Assembly: GCA_964036275.1 (NCBI GenBank)
Contig: OZ038435.1
Span: 31,725,521 to 31,789,520, forward strand
Length of the DNA: 64,000 nt
From: Litoditis marina
Taxonomy: Eukaryota; Nematoda; Chromadorea; Rhabditida; Rhabditidae
Direction of reading: 5' to 3'
How positions within the stretch are numbered: position 1 is the stretch's first letter; the number at the start of each line of letters is the position of its first letter. Below are positions 21,355-34,897 of this stretch, piece after piece. Both the position numbers and the translations under genes were made by a program. The notes beneath the pieces are model-generated. The model did not search any database. It was not told the DNA's origin and was given only the letters and a program-made list of their open reading frames with translations.

Positions 21355-24222
21355 AAGTTGATCATTTTGTGATCGCGCACCAGTAAGGTGTAACTATTCT
21401 GCAGAAAGTAGCACGATTTTCGATTCAAATACGTCAAATTGCACGAGTTTGCATCAAAAACAGGCTAATTATCCCGGTATGGTCAAAAAAGCACAGCAGC
21501 TGTTTTTTTTATAATTTTCGTGGCTATTCGGCCAACTTACAATTTTACTGCAATATGTATGTTCTTTATATTATTTCGAGTTGGTTCAGTGTTCCGTTAC
21601 TTTTTGTTAATCGCCCGGATGGGCAAATCCTCAATCGTAAAATCGGACTATCGACTATAGTAGGGGGTAAATCTAAATCTGTCGTACTTTGTGTTTATTT
21701 CGTCTGCGTGCGCCCGGCAGACAGACGTATATTATGCTAATAACTGTAATGTTTACATGATGTTCTCGTCTTCAAATGTAGTTCTTATTATATGAGAATT
21801 CTTCGAAAGAAGAATGTAGACATATTGAATGGTTCTGATATTGCTCTGATAACGTAGATGATATTTGATAGATGATACATCATAGATAATAGATAGATAG
21901 TGCATACGGGCGACTTCCGGTGAGAAATTTGAAACGCGAACGTTCAAAAATGTTACTGACTTTGCTTTTAGTATATATTTTTCTGTTTTGCCTATAATTA
22001 TTGTGAAATAGAGAACATGTATGATTTTATGGATTATTTTGGAAAACCGAATCCGCTTTGAGCTTTGACGAAAATATGGAATTATTGCTATTGCGAATTG
22101 CGAGCTAAAATTTGGCACTAGTAATGAAGGAGTCCTGGCTCCAAGTCGCTGAGTCTTAGTTAGCAGCTAGCTGTCTAATAGAATAATCATGTTTATTCCA
22201 TAGTAGGTAAGCCTCATAGCTCAATCAATGTCTTCGATTCGATAGTGGATTGTGCTTCTTTGAAAGTCGTTCAATTCTTGTTCGGTGAAGTCTGGTGACG
22301 TAATTAGCTATTACATTACTCATCATTGCGTTTCGTTGGTTTCATGTTGTTGATGGACGTGTCGCGATTAGACGAACAAAAGACGAATGTTATGATTCTG
22401 TGCTCGAGCCTCGCAGCTCTATCGGATAAGCACGCGTTTGATGATACACGGGGGTCGTAACTAGGAAATACCGCGCAGGGGCAAACAAGTCCAAAATTAG
22501 ACTACTTTTCGCTATTTTCGAAGAATTTTTTCTTATTTTTGCCATTAATTACTTATTAGTGTTTCCATTTCTTACATGAGGGGGACGTCGTCCTGGCCGT
22601 AAAGTCGGGAGACTTTGATCACATTTCAAAACGGTATACGATACCGATAACCGATTTGAATTTAACCATGTCGAGTTCATTTTTAACAAAAGAGTTCAAG
22701 ATATCCCGTGTTTCGCAGAATAGTAGTACGTTGTGCCTTGTCTGAATTCTGACGATTTCGCCGCCAAGCTTGACATAGTTCGCAGTTTCTACAAAAAACG
22801 TTGTTAATCGAATTACCAATTACAACAATGAGTTTCACGCTACTAATTCGATTTGCACTTTTTCTGAACTCACAAGATACTTGTCAGACTTGTCACGGCT
22901 TAGTGGTATAAATAGTGCTAAGTGCCCGTGTTCGTAGCTCTAATAGCGTTCCGTCCTTGAAACAAAATGATCAGGGAACTTTGCTGTCTCTTGTCTCTGC
23001 TTTTTGAGGCATAAGCTCTTTTTGCGATATTGCTGCCCTCAAAATCAATAAAATCAAAAACTGAGTTACATTTCAAATTTCAATACGGCCGAGGTTAGTA
23101 TTTGTGTATATAGTATTCATCTAATTATTTCTACCTACACTGCCTAGACGCCTAGACCTCAGTCATAGATAATAAAGGTAAGGTTCGAAAAAATAAGGAT
23201 TTCTCTATGGTCTGGTTCCTGTATTGCATTTTTTGCATTTTCTTCGAAGTTCGGAGAAAGATTCTGCATTTTACTCTCAGCGTTCGGCCGTACGGGCTAC
23301 GTCCTACGTTTATTCGTGAATCGTGACATTTTTCTTTCAGTGCACCTAGCATTCTCATCATTTGCAATTCCAACTAGCCGTTCTCTATCTATTTAAGATT
23401 CACTTTGTGATGTTTTGTTTTGAGTATGTATGGACGCAAGCAATATAGTCTGCATTTTGACACTAATGCACTTGCACCCACATTAGAGTGCAGTCGTCCC
23501 CTATTCCATGTGGCATAAATCAAATAAATATTTGCAATCCAAGATAATTCTTCAAATCAGCTTTTGCTCGATTGTAATGCTAATTGCAAGATATATTCAA
23601 TACAAATTGTCATTTCCCCATTACCCCCACACCCGACTAGTTGTGCTCACCTGCAAATCATTCTGTAGTTTGATGCTTGATCGTTATCTCTCTTATTCTC
23701 TGTGACCTAAGTATCTAAGGGACTAATGATCATAAATAACTTGTCGTTCTGAAAGGTCTCATCTGCTATCTGCTCTAAGTGAATGCGGTACTCGGTACTA
23801 GAGTTGATTGAAATGTAGTTTATTTTAGATTTTAGTTCATATTCTCGTCGGAATATGGTTAATGGAATTTAGGTTTTTCTGGCTTTCAACTTTCCACAAC
23901 ATTATGTTAATACTTTCGCAGTTGTAGCTGGAAACAGTTGTTACAAATATACGTATCGATTGTATCTGAAGTTTCATACGTGTGTTTTTGACAAAAGTGC
24001 AGGTGCAGCTGATTAATTAACATTTTACATACGTGCAATTCTCAATTCTCATGCGCACAACACGTGATTTCATTCTGCTCGCTGTTTGAAGTTGTTTATT
24101 GAATATAGTTTGCTCAACTGCGGCCTCCATATATCACTCGTGACTATCGCTAACCTTTTAGTTCGTTATATCTGTACTGTATACTCAATTTGCGTCTTGT
24201 ATTGTAGATTTGTTTATGTTCA

Positions 24223-24281
24223 TTTGTTCACTTGGTGCCGTATATATATATATATATATTATACGGCACCAAGTGAACAAA
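24223..24281. repeat. Perfect hairpin with TA-repeat loop, upstream of CHPF
   Basis: TTTGTTCACTTGGTGCCGTA is followed by about ten TA repeats and then the exact inverse, TACGGCACCAAGTGAACAAA. The two 20-bp arms are perfect inverse copies. It lies about 220 bp before the CHPF start codon. It is either a very small MITE or a cruciform-forming promoter element. Confidence 0.85.
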
Positions 24282-24460
24282 GGAGGAGGAATACAGTTTG
24301 ATCATGATTGCTTTGTAATGTTTTCGTGTTTTCGAGCTCCTTCTCATCGTTCAGTTTGTAGAAGGTTGATCTTTTCCAGTAATTCTAGTGTTTGTAGGTT
24401 TGCTTTTCAATCTCAATGTAACAGTTATGTAATTATATAACAATTTAATTATGAGAATTT

Positions 24461-24469
24461 ACCTTCCAG
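24461..24469 (+). promoter_or_regulatory. Probable trans-splice acceptor of CHPF
   Basis: ACCTTCCAG ends 34 bases before the CHPF ATG. It would give a short leader-capped 5'UTR. A conventional 5'UTR intron is the alternative. Confidence 0.4.
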
Positions 24470-24503
24470 AAGTTCTACCCTCCCCACTCGCACGATTGGG
24501 AGT

Positions 24504-27500
24504 ATGGTGGCGGGTGCCCGTACGGGTATGCCGTTATTGGCGGGCGTCGTGTGTGGTCTGTGTCTGGCGGTGATCTGGCTGGCCCCCGAGGACAGTCCCC
24601 AGTCCCTCGTCTGTCCCCCGCAACGACCACCCAAGCAGTTTGTGGATGTCAGCGAACACTGGCAGGTCCACGTGGACGAGATTCCGCAGCAGCCAGAGAA
24701 GCTGAGCGAGCAGGGTGGTAGTAAGGTGGGTGGTGTATTTTTTCTTTGTTTTGTACTGTTACGAATACAATATTTCAAATATCAACGGGAAAACGGTACT
24801 AGATGATTGTATTTACATGTTGCATCTATACGTGGCAGGCGAGTTCACAGTGTGGTGGGTGGCTCCAAGTATAACGGTGTACTTTGGTTGGTACTGGGCG
24901 GTATAGTGTCATACACATACTTTGGAAAACTGGACTGAATTTTCAGTGAAGTTTGGGAAAGTGCACTTCTCCCATGTTCAATTTAGATTTCATGCATTCG
25001 CATTTAGTCGAAACATTAAAAAAACTTTCTATTCGCAACGAAACCAAAATATATCCCCCCCGAAAAAAGTTGTGAACCCCGGGAAAAATTGGACACGTTC
25101 TTATGAAAAATTATGAAATCTGAAACGTTTTCCATTAATTTTTGAGTAATGTATGGATGTGACTAGGTGAACTCGTTTTCTATTCAGGTGGTTCGTGCCC
25201 GTTTCGCCGCGACGGAACTGGGTATCCGGGAGCGGTTGATGGTGGCAGTTCTCGCAGAATCCTCACTCGCAGTCGCCCTCAACTCCTCCATGGGGAGACA
25301 CGTGCCCAGGTATAGTTTACACCAATCCTACTGAGACACCTACAGTAACCTACTCGAACTCCTCGAAGATTGTTTTTCATCGCAAAGTCCAACTTTCTCA
25401 AACAGAATTCGAACACTCTCCGTGATAGGCAGTTAGCATCGATTGCAATTTGCAAAAAAGGCTAACCTTTCGATAAAATTTGAGTAACTTAAGAGCACTG
25501 AAAGTTTTGTAATCACACTGTATAAGTCTCAGTGGGAAAGAGAAGGACTATATACACATTGAGACTCCTACCATACACATTCCAACTCTAAAACAGTTTT
25601 TCAAACAAAAAACAATCATGAGCTTCAAACAGTGATCGGAACAAGCTGAGGTCATTACGTCAGCGTCAGTTTGGAAGTTTGAAACCAGTTCAAACTTGAG
25701 ATTCATACGACATACATGGTTTGATGCTTCACATTCATATGGGTATTTAATTAAGAATGAATTTTGTTATTTTTTTCATTTAGGATACACTTGTTTGCCG
25801 ATGCTGCTCGAATAGATGCCGACATGGCGCGACTGACCAATCTCAGTCCCTATCCGGCCGGGTTCGTTGTTGCTTGTTGTTTTTGTTTGTTTTGTAGTTG
25901 TTATTTGTCTGGTTACGTTTTTTCACGCACTCACCAGTGAGGACCGACTTTTTTTGGAAAAGGAGCCCGTTTCAGATTAAATTAAGAAAACTCTTGATTT
26001 TGTATCAAAACGAGCGTTTTCTCAGATGTGGCATGTGGTGGTAGAAAATTACCTTTTTCCCATTGTCAGTACTGTATTATTTTGCAGAGATGCGCGAAGT
26101 AATGGTCAGAAGTCGCATTCCTACGTTCTCGGTCTGATGTTCAACCTGGTGAGTTTTTTCTCTAGTCTTGTTCCGATTGTACATAATGTAGAGCTTTTTC
26201 CTTTGAACGTTGACTTTTTGTCCAAGTATACAAAAATGGAGAACCTACTTAGGTATAATTACACGCACCTGAAAATTACCGGTGAATAGTTAATTCATCA
26301 TAATTCTCATGTTTTCAAACCTACCCTTTTCGTAAGCTCACATTCTACAGGTCTCGCCGTTCCTCTCATTTGCAATTATAGGCAAGTTCATGTTGTAAAG
26401 TATTCTCGTGTTGTTTTTGTGGATGTGATTGTGAATCTACGGGAAATGAGTGTTGTCTTCTGTATATGGAGAACTTTTCGCTTGTTACCGTAGAAATCGT
26501 ATTTATTGACGTTCTTGAAACGATGAGTGTCATCTAGTGGACGGAATGTTTCTCATCTATTGAATTGCCCGCTCTTTTTGTTAAATCTCACAGCTGCACT
26601 AGTGATTCACATAAGGTGAAAAACTGATAAGAAGTTAGGTGGCAGTACTGTATTCTGAAAGTTTGTATGAAGGTTGTAGAAAAAATTGCCCGCTCTTTTT
26701 GTTAAATCTCACAGCTGCACTAGTGATTCACATAAGGTGAAAAAGTGATAAGAAGTTAGGTGGCAGTACTGTATTCTGAAAGTTTGTATGAAGGTTGTAG
26801 AAAAAGTAGAATCTGAATTGAGAAAATTTTTGATGTCTGAGAAGTACCCTTCTCTTTGTGTGATTGTATTCTTCATTATTGTTTTGAATTTCCAGACGAT
26901 TCATGATAACTACGATTGGTTCCTGTTGGTCAAGGATTCCACCTACATCAACCCGTTTGAACTACAACGGTTCATTGATAGTGTGAGTAGCTATATAAAC
27001 TATATTTCCATGTTTGGCATTGAAAACCACTCTTGAAGTTGCCTTTTTGTGATGAAGAAACTTTTTTTCAAATTTAGAACGGAGGGTTTTTACAGCAATA
27101 ATTGAGCACAAGTAATTTCTCTCAAAGTTTCATTTTCATTATTAATTTCTCTTCAGTACCAATGCACAACGTTTTCGCAAGTAACACTCAAAACTTTACA
27201 ATTTTAATTGGAGAATCGTATTTTTACAGGTGAACTGGAACCAGCCTGTGCTGATTGGTCAGCCGGGTGACGAGGGAAGATGTCGGCTAGATGCCGGAGT
27301 GCTGATCAGTAATCCCGCTATGCAGATGCTCATACAGTTAGTGTTATGTTTAAAGTTTCTAAATAGAAATTTCGCGCTCATTCGAAGCTCGAAAAAAATG
27401 AGCGTGGAGCTCTACTGCGTATTTATGTTTTTATATGATTCGAATAGTTTTATTTCTGGGATACAAAACGTTTCTGTTGTAGAATTGCGCGACTCAATGT

Positions 27501-29220
27501 ATAAAAAATGAGTGTACAGTCGATAGAAAACAAGACCGTGTTAGTGGTTTTTGGACATGTATTAAAAGCACTATCGAACAGCTGGCGTCTATTCGATTAG
27601 GGGTATCGTTCGTTGTCTGTTCTCTCCCATGTTGGCGCTCTCTCGCTAGCCTTATCTGTCTATGCGCTCTCTGCTCTCATCTGCCGGGGCGACCAATACT
27701 AGATACGACGCATGCGAAGACGTATAGCCGCCGAACATGGCTCATAAACTTACCTGGTCGGAGGCGCGCCGCGATCAACAAGGCGGCGCCCTCATGGCGA
27801 GGCTTATCCATTGCACTTTCGGATAGGTTGACCTGTGTGGCAGCTTCGAGTTGAAGTTCGCCAACGACTAAATTTTTGCGTGGGGGGCTGCGTTCGCGCG
27901 GCCCTGGCTGGACTTGAAATGAAGTAGTAGCTCAATAATGTAGGTATGTAGGTTTTATTATAGTTGTGATATGTTGATCAATTGCCGCATTCACCACTCC
28001 ACGCACGCAAATCTCGCAATGTTCGATCTGTTCTGGAAGAGAATACACAAAATTAAGTCCAACGACTCATAAGTGTTCTTTAGATAAAAAATATATAAAA
28101 GAATGGATATCTCGTTATGTCAGTGTTGAACTTTGCAGACAACGTCATATCTGTAATCAAGTGGCGTCGAGTTCTGACTCTGAACAACTGGCCTTTGAGA
28201 AATGTCTTCTGCTGGCGACAAACCTTTCCTGCACGGATAGCTATCAGGTTGGGTTGATTGATTAATTGTATTAATTAATTGTTGACTGTTTATTGAATTA
28301 AGAAGAGTGATTCGACGAGTATGTAGTTTATGCAGATCAAACTACAACACATATATGGCCACCCCTCCTAGGCTAAGGCTGTGATTGGCTTACTCATACC
28401 TTTTTTTGGTTCACGTACATCAGTAAGGGGTGACTGTACTGCAAAAATGTCCACATTTTCCATTGTAGTAAGTAAAACTTTTGATTCAACACCAAATATA
28501 TGATTTTTTTGAGTAAAGCAATTTTATGGGTGTATGTTTGCAGGGTTCGTTTTACAACGTGTGGCGCGTAGACGGTCCGCAGGCCGTCCACGATTCGGTG
28601 GACAAATGGCGCGAGGTGGCGCAGTTCAATCGGTCGCTGGCTGTCACGAAACTGCTCTCAGAGGCAGACGCCGCCGCCCTACACGACCACTTTATCAAGG
28701 TGGAAATGGGAAGGTACGTGGATTATCAATGCGAAAATGGAATAGTTACAGTTCCCTAACTACCATTCATGTGATTACCCAAAAAATATACTAGCAATAG
28801 TAAAAAGGTTGAAATGGCCAGAGACCACTATTTTAGCCGTTTTTTGTTACGCTATCCATGACATTACAGTAACCAAATCACACATTATGAACCGTAGAAC
28901 GAATTTCGAGAGAGTGCGACAGTCGAACGCTAACCAGTTGACCACTCGACCTAAAGTATAACTGTGTGAAGGAAAGTGAAATGTGTTCGAACGTCTGATA
29001 CCTGTAGACTGGATGACGTGATATCTGAGATGGAGGTGGAGGTTAGTCACCTGATGGCCGACACCAGGGAGGGACCCATGTGGCCGGCCGCCGTTCCCCA
29101 ATACAGTAAACCGCCCAATCGATATCAGGTGGGTCACCTTTAATACCTTTTTTTGTAACTTATTGTGTTAATTTTTTTGCTTTTAGTGAATTTCCCCAAT
29201 TGACAGGACTTACGGAAGCG

Positions 29221-29294
<74 letters not shown>

Positions 29295-32200
29295 CAAATC
29301 CTGGATTTACTACGTTTTTTTTTCCACATAAATAAGCGTTTTATTCGCACAAGTGGCTGACTCATCGACCAGTTCACCCACTTTTGCTTTTCAGGTACCC
29401 ACCTGGGAATTCTTTACGATGAAGGACATTTTCCGAAACGAGCCCAACCAGAATGTCAGACCGTTGGAGGGAAAAGATATGGAGGATATCAGTGAGGTGA
29501 GCAACTTGGCATCATTTTTCAGTCGTTCGAATAGTAAAAAAACGGACTTTTTCGGCCCATTTCGCAAATTTGGGAAAGAGTCACTTTTTGTCGCATATTA
29601 TTATTAATCGTGTTGTTAAAAAATGTAGTGGAAGAACTGGGTTTGTGTTTTTTGTTGTTTGATCTTGAATATTTATTGCAACAAGCAAACTTTTACTGTT
29701 TCCAGATTGTGATAGCAGCCAGACAGCTGGTGGAAAAAGAGGAGCCGGAACTCGAATTTGTACACATGCGAAATGGATACCGGTACGTTTTCTGGCACAT
29801 TTCATTAGCCAAATACGTTTTCTATTGATCCGAATCCATAAGGCCATGGAACTTTGAAAAAAGTTATGTGGTTGAAATATAGATTAAGCCTTCTCCGTCA
29901 CTTACGACTTGGTACATTATTGTCATTGGTGACATATTAGTTAGCCGTTCCTAGGTATCTGTCATTGATTGTAATTGTATTGTAGGTTTTGTTTCATGAA
30001 CCGAAGACGAGGTGGTATTGATGTATTGTTCGGAGTGAGAGTGAATATGCATAGTTCAGAACCAACAGTATATCCAACATTTTCGGGAAGTTCATTAAAG
30101 ACAGGACATTTTTATTGTATGTAATTGTAGGTTGATTGTATGTAATTGTAGTCTGTTCGACCCCCGCCGCGGCATGGACTACATGATCGATTTGGTGTAC
30201 AAGGAGCCGGATAGTGTGGATTCGGTAGAGCGCCGAGTTCATCTGTGTAGAATGATAGCCAGCACACAGTTGGTCAATCAGGTAAGGTGTACGTGTTGGT
30301 TTTAATTGTTGATGAACAAACGTGCTGTATGTGCTCATCTATATTTTAATTCCGCGGCTTATTTTCAGGTTCCATACGTCAAGGAAGATACCGACGTTAC
30401 CATTGTGGTTCCTGTGAATAGTGGTGAGTTTCATAATGCATCTCACTATTGTCACAAATCAGCAAAGTGTGACTATTATACAAAAAGGTGCCTATTTTCC
30501 GATTTGAATGCGTGACACTTGATTTTGCCAATTTTTTTTTAGGTAGAATCCCCCCATATTGGCTAAAAGTCCACCTATTTTTTTTTGGCTAATTCAGAAA
30601 CCAATTCAATATAGTACTTTATTGTGCTTTCTCTAAGAATTCATTCCCCAAATGTTCGGCAAACGTAATCTATTCAAAACTGACCGCTGTCTCATTGCAG
30701 AAGAAGAAGTTCTTCCTGCTCGCCGACTACTCGCCCGTCATGCCCGTCTTTGTACGGCCGCCATTGAGGAGACCCGTAAGGTTAGTATTCATACAACAGT
30801 GGGACTGTTACTTTTGAACAAGGTGGCCGTTTTTCTATTAAAAACCTCTAATTTGCTGTGTTGTGCGCAGATTAAAAAAATATTTTTGACCGTAGTATTC
30901 TGGCGTTTATACTTCCAGCCCCCAAATAGAGTGGCATATTCGCGTTAATTTTTTAAAGTGAGTATATGCCTGAATATTCACTGCTTCTGGATGAACACTT
31001 TTTCATTTCACCAGCTTTTCAGACTCGTGTCGTACTTGCGTTGTCATCTTCTGTGGAAGCTCGTTCATTTACCAACGTGGGAAACGACCTGGAAGAGCTG
31101 AAGAAGAGGTGATTGGGAAGACGATAAACAATTGATTGAAAAGAAGGAATTGATGTTAAATTTTGTGAATTTTGGTGCCCACTTTGCTGATCACAAAGTC
31201 ATATATTATTATTATCAATCAAAACGCTATAGTAGCTTTAGGCATCGTAGACAATCTTCATTTTACTTTGTCATCTACTTTTTGCATAGAAGACGTATAG
31301 TTTAATTCTCTACTGAAGCTATTCCGCCTGTTTATAACTATCCCCTTTTCAGATGTCACCGTTCGGCGATCGAGACGGACGTGATAACGGTGGAGCCGGT
31401 TCCACAAGGCAGTCCGGCCAGTCCGGAAAGCGCGGCCCTCGACGATGCCGTCGATCGATACGGACCGAATACCATCTTCATAATTCTGTCCCCCTACGCG
31501 GACATTCAACGGGAGTTCCTCGATCGGGCCAGAATTAACACCATCAAGAAGTATCAGGTTGGTATTCTCTTTCTTTCTCTGGTCTGCGTTTAGTGGTATT
31601 AAGGTTGTTTGAGTTTAACAACTGAAAATTTTGTATTTTATAAAAGTGGTACTTGTTGTTAACATAATATGTTACTAGGTGTTCTTCCCAATCCCCTTCG
31701 TCGAATACCACCCCACCGTGTCCGGTATGGATGTGGACGAGAGCGAGGTACGCCGGCCGTTGAATTGCATTAAACTTTAGGGAATGTCCAAATCATGGTT
31801 GTAGTCTGATGTTGGTACACGTCGTATTTTACGTGAAGGATTTGCTCGCGATTTACCACGTGACATTTCGCGTTTTTAATGTGGCAGTGGGTACTCAAGT
31901 TGGAGATTGTCTAAATATTGCTATGAATTATTAAATCGATTTACTGTTTCTGTCCATACAAAGTTAAAGCTTATATAAAATTAGAAAATTGTCCCATTTT
32001 TAAGCAGATTTCATTAGATTCAACATCTATAGTTGGTTCTCCAGTCACTATTCAGTTTCAGTATGTAATCAATGAATATCAGTAGTGTTTAGCTTATTTC
32101 TGACGTATCGCATCGAACTTCATTTCAATGTTTCAGATTCCGGCAGATCAACAGGAGGCCCGGGAACAGGCCTTGAATCGACTACGTGACGTGCATCCTC

Positions 32201-33226
32201 CCAAGAGGAAACGGGCGCTCGTCGTTCAAAAGGTAATCAATCAATATTGCTGGTTGTAGAATGGATCTAACAGGTTTGATGGAGTATTGGAAACCATTAA
32301 CTGCCGAGCACTCTATGACAATATTCAAGTCTAGTTCATTTATAGTGGGTTCATCAAAGAATTGAAGCTATGTAGCCCGCAAAACATAAGAGCTTATAGT
32401 TTTTTGTGTCATTGACAAATTTCATAACTCGAAATTCCCGTTTCTGCAAAAGTTTGAGTTTTCAGTTACAGGAAAAATTCGATAATCATAGTACAAAAAA
32501 GTACGCATTTGACCCGAAATTCTGTTCCAGGATCACGGTCGCTTCGACTCTCTGGACTTTTCTTGCGTTGCGCTCTACGGTTCCGACTACGTTGCACTGC
32601 GCCAGAAGTTGTCCGGGAAACGTCTGGATCTAGTGTCCGTTTTCCTGCAACAGGACGAAATTCACGTATTGAGGGCCATCGAACCGACGCTACGATTGAG
32701 GTAAGGGGGGACCAAGACCTTGTTGTAGTTCGATCTCGATGCAAAGCATGATTCACGAGTTTGACGGGTGATGAACGGGATCAACCTATAAACACTAGGA
32801 TAACAAACACCTTATATAAAGAATATATGAAAAGAATACACCGTATATTGAAAAGAATTGAAAAGCGCGAGCAATGTATGGTATAGGAATGAAAACACTG
32901 TACAGCTGTGGTGGTAGTTTTGAATTTTTTTCCAATTGAGTTGAGATTCAAACTACAGCAGAAATACATGGATCTACTATTGATTTTTTGCAGACTGGGC
33001 AGCTTGTGATTACAATCTATAGTTTTATTTGTTTACTTCTTTCATTTATGATGATCATAACAGAGTGGGGTTAAGAAAGTTTTTATATGTTGCATTTTCC
33101 AGATACCATCAACGACAGTGCGACGCAGATTTGAATGAGGAGGATCTCGCCCGTTGTTTAGCGAGCAAGAAGGAAGACGTTGCGGCAAAAGATCAGCTGG
33201 CAAAGTTGTTGTTCCACGAAGAGTAG
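24504..33226 (+). CDS. CHPF: Chondroitin polymerizing factor (MIG-22/CHPF-like)
   Basis: Complete gene of 20 exons: 24504-24725, 25188-25309, 25784-25861, 26088-26148, 26896-26982, 27230-27336, 28139-28247, 28544-28713, 29008-29128, 29395-29496, 29706-29782, 30152-30281, 30369-30423, 30701-30780, 31023-31108, 31353-31557, 31679-31747, 32137-32232, 32531-32700 and 33103-33226. The phases all fit and give 756 residues (human CHPF 775). It is a Golgi type II membrane protein that partners chondroitin synthase in chain elongation. A membrane anchor lies at residues 9-27. The N-terminal beta-1,3-glucuronyltransferase-like half has [13 protein letters not shown] and ends before VPTWEFFTM. The C-terminal half has [47 protein letters not shown] and HVLRAIEP. 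Neither catalytic DXD is kept (KDS and SPYAD in their places), as in CHPF rather than CHSY, so it probably acts as an activating partner. Confidence 0.95.
26563..26805. repeat. Exact 121-bp tandem duplication in CHPF intron 4
   Basis: The unit from AATTGCCCGCTC to GTTGTAGAAAAA occurs twice, at 26563 and 26684, nearly identical (one visible change, AAAACTG to AAAAGTG). It is recent, without transposon-like ends. Confidence 0.9.
28321..28350. mobile_element. Family H facing pair in CHPF intron 7
   Basis: ATGTAGTTTATGCAGATCAAACTACA is an inverted pair of the family H end, with almost no interior. It is probably an internally deleted copy. Confidence 0.5.
29221..29292. repeat. TA microsatellite, about 36 units
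   Basis: An uninterrupted TA run of 70 bases in CHPF intron 9. Its length is likely to vary between individuals. Confidence 0.95.
32720..32958. mobile_element. Family H element of about 240 bp in CHPF intron 19
   Basis: CTTGTTGTAGTTCGATCTCG at the left faces GAGATTCAAACTACAGCAG at the right. The interior is AT-rich and non-coding. This is the longest facing pair of this family in the window. Confidence 0.6.
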
Positions 33227-34897
33227 GATAATAGTCATTGTTTTGCTTATTTTGTGCGAGTAGAGAACTAGGAGAAAGTTCATGTGTGCCCACGTGAAGA
33301 TTCATCATAGCGCAGATCATAATCTAAATAGTAACGTGGATTGACGTGAACTGTGAGTATGTGAAGATTCACTGTAACGTACATCACTTCGGTTCTCTTC
33401 TCTTCTTATTCTACCATAATTACCCATCTTATAGGTTGAAAATGGATGTTTGCAATTGATTGTTGACTTCAATTTTTGGGCATTGTGAGTTCATGGGTGC
33501 GCCTAGGTTCTATTATAATTTAGGTGGAATTTGAGGATCCATTTCCCGCTTATAGGTTTATGGTGCATTTTTGTTTTACGCATAAGTGAAGTTTCACACA
33601 TAATAAGTAACGCACAACTGATCTATTCTCAATCATATTGCTTGCCATAATGTCTTTCCGTAAATAAGCAGAGTTTTATCCGTTTTACTTGACTCTTTTA
33701 ATACTTGTTTTTAATTCCATAACGTTGATTACGAGTCGAATTAAGTGCTGCTGTTGCTATTCTTTACAAGTTTGTATCTGTTTACGTGTTTCAGTTTTAT
33801 CGATCTTTGAAGCCGTATCGTATATTTTAATATCGTGACGTCATATTTAATCTGAAATGAGTTGGCCGAGTTTGTAGATGACTCATAGGTTCGAGCCCAC
33901 TGTGGAGCGCCTGTTTTGCCATTTCTTGTTTTCCCTCTGTTACTTGCGTTTCTCAACTGTGATTTAGTCTTTTATTCTTGCCATTCAGAAGTTTAGTGTG
34001 CACACCATTTGCCATGATATTCTATAGAATATTTATGTCTGTGATCTCTTTTATGAAGTTTGTTGCTCCGAAATTTTTTGCTATTTCATGAACTGACCCA
34101 AATTATGATCTACGTACTTCACAGTGAACATTTTGTAGACGATTTTGTTCTCTTATAGCTTTAAACTATGAAAATCATGGGTGAAACCTTCTGTTTTTAT
34201 TTTCGAGTTTGACTGGGCTCGTAAGCTTTCGAGTGAATTTGAGTTTCGAGTTCAACTTCAACAAACCCGAGGTGCATTTTGATTTGAACTGCACATACAT
34301 TGTAAATCAATGGGTGCTTTTCACTTTCTTAGTATTTGCTCACCAAAAGAACGTGTGTATGGAGGAGATGTAATAACATAGACCGTCTAGATTTAAAAAG
34401 CTGTTTGATAAAAGTTTTCCCACTATATGAGTATAGTTCGCACATTTCCCAACTGGACTTGGGCAGCTTGCCAATGAAATTTCAAGGCACTTTTCGAACA
34501 TGTGGAAAAACTGCAAAACAGTATAAATTTTTGTGAAGGGTTCTTCCCCTTCGTTACAATTTGTAATTAAGGAAACGTTCTGTGAAATATATGTTTTCTC
34601 TGATTATCAGTCCTCCAAAGTTCTTGGCACGCTGCCAACGAGCCCAGTTGGGAAATGTGAGCACTATAACACCGTTTCAAAGTCTTGACGCTCGTCTCTT
34701 GGATGATACCCGTTGTCTTAACCTAGCATAACTTTCTCCAGCTTGCTCTTTTGACGACAACAACACTTCCCACAACATTTGTATTGGGTTGTAACGTATC
34801 TTTACTCAGCATGGTGGGGTTCTTCTCGGATTGGTGTTTTGTTCGTATCATCTGATTTCTCCAGCCATTTGAATAGAGAAGCGACATAGAGCATACT
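33227..34897. other. Spacer between convergent CHPF and FAXC-like genes
   Basis: It contains 3' ends of both genes. Near 33857-33912 GTTGGCCGAGTTTG and GGTTCGAGCCC resemble the A and B boxes of a tRNA promoter, but only about 25 bases separate them, too close for a tRNA. A TTGGCACGCTGCCAA palindrome at about 34622 is also present near 50491. No gene was recognised. Confidence 0.5.

Larger units (their letters stand above)
17449..24222. other. Gene-poor region of about 6.8 kb
   Basis: AT-rich DNA with no recognised protein domains. It holds a duplicated CT microsatellite (17.9-18.1 kb), a 13-base G-run at about 19051-19063, one hairpin MITE (21.24 kb) and one weak coding candidate (21.02-21.21 kb). 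Upstream control sequences of RPB3 and CHPF may lie at the two ends. Confidence 0.6.

Noticed and set aside
29581..29847. 88-codon minus-strand frame in the CHPF region
   Set aside because: It is antisense to CHPF exon 11 and intron sequence and has no motif.
33857..33912. A and B box-like motifs
   Set aside because: Spacing of about 25 bases is too short for any tRNA. At most a deleted pseudogene.
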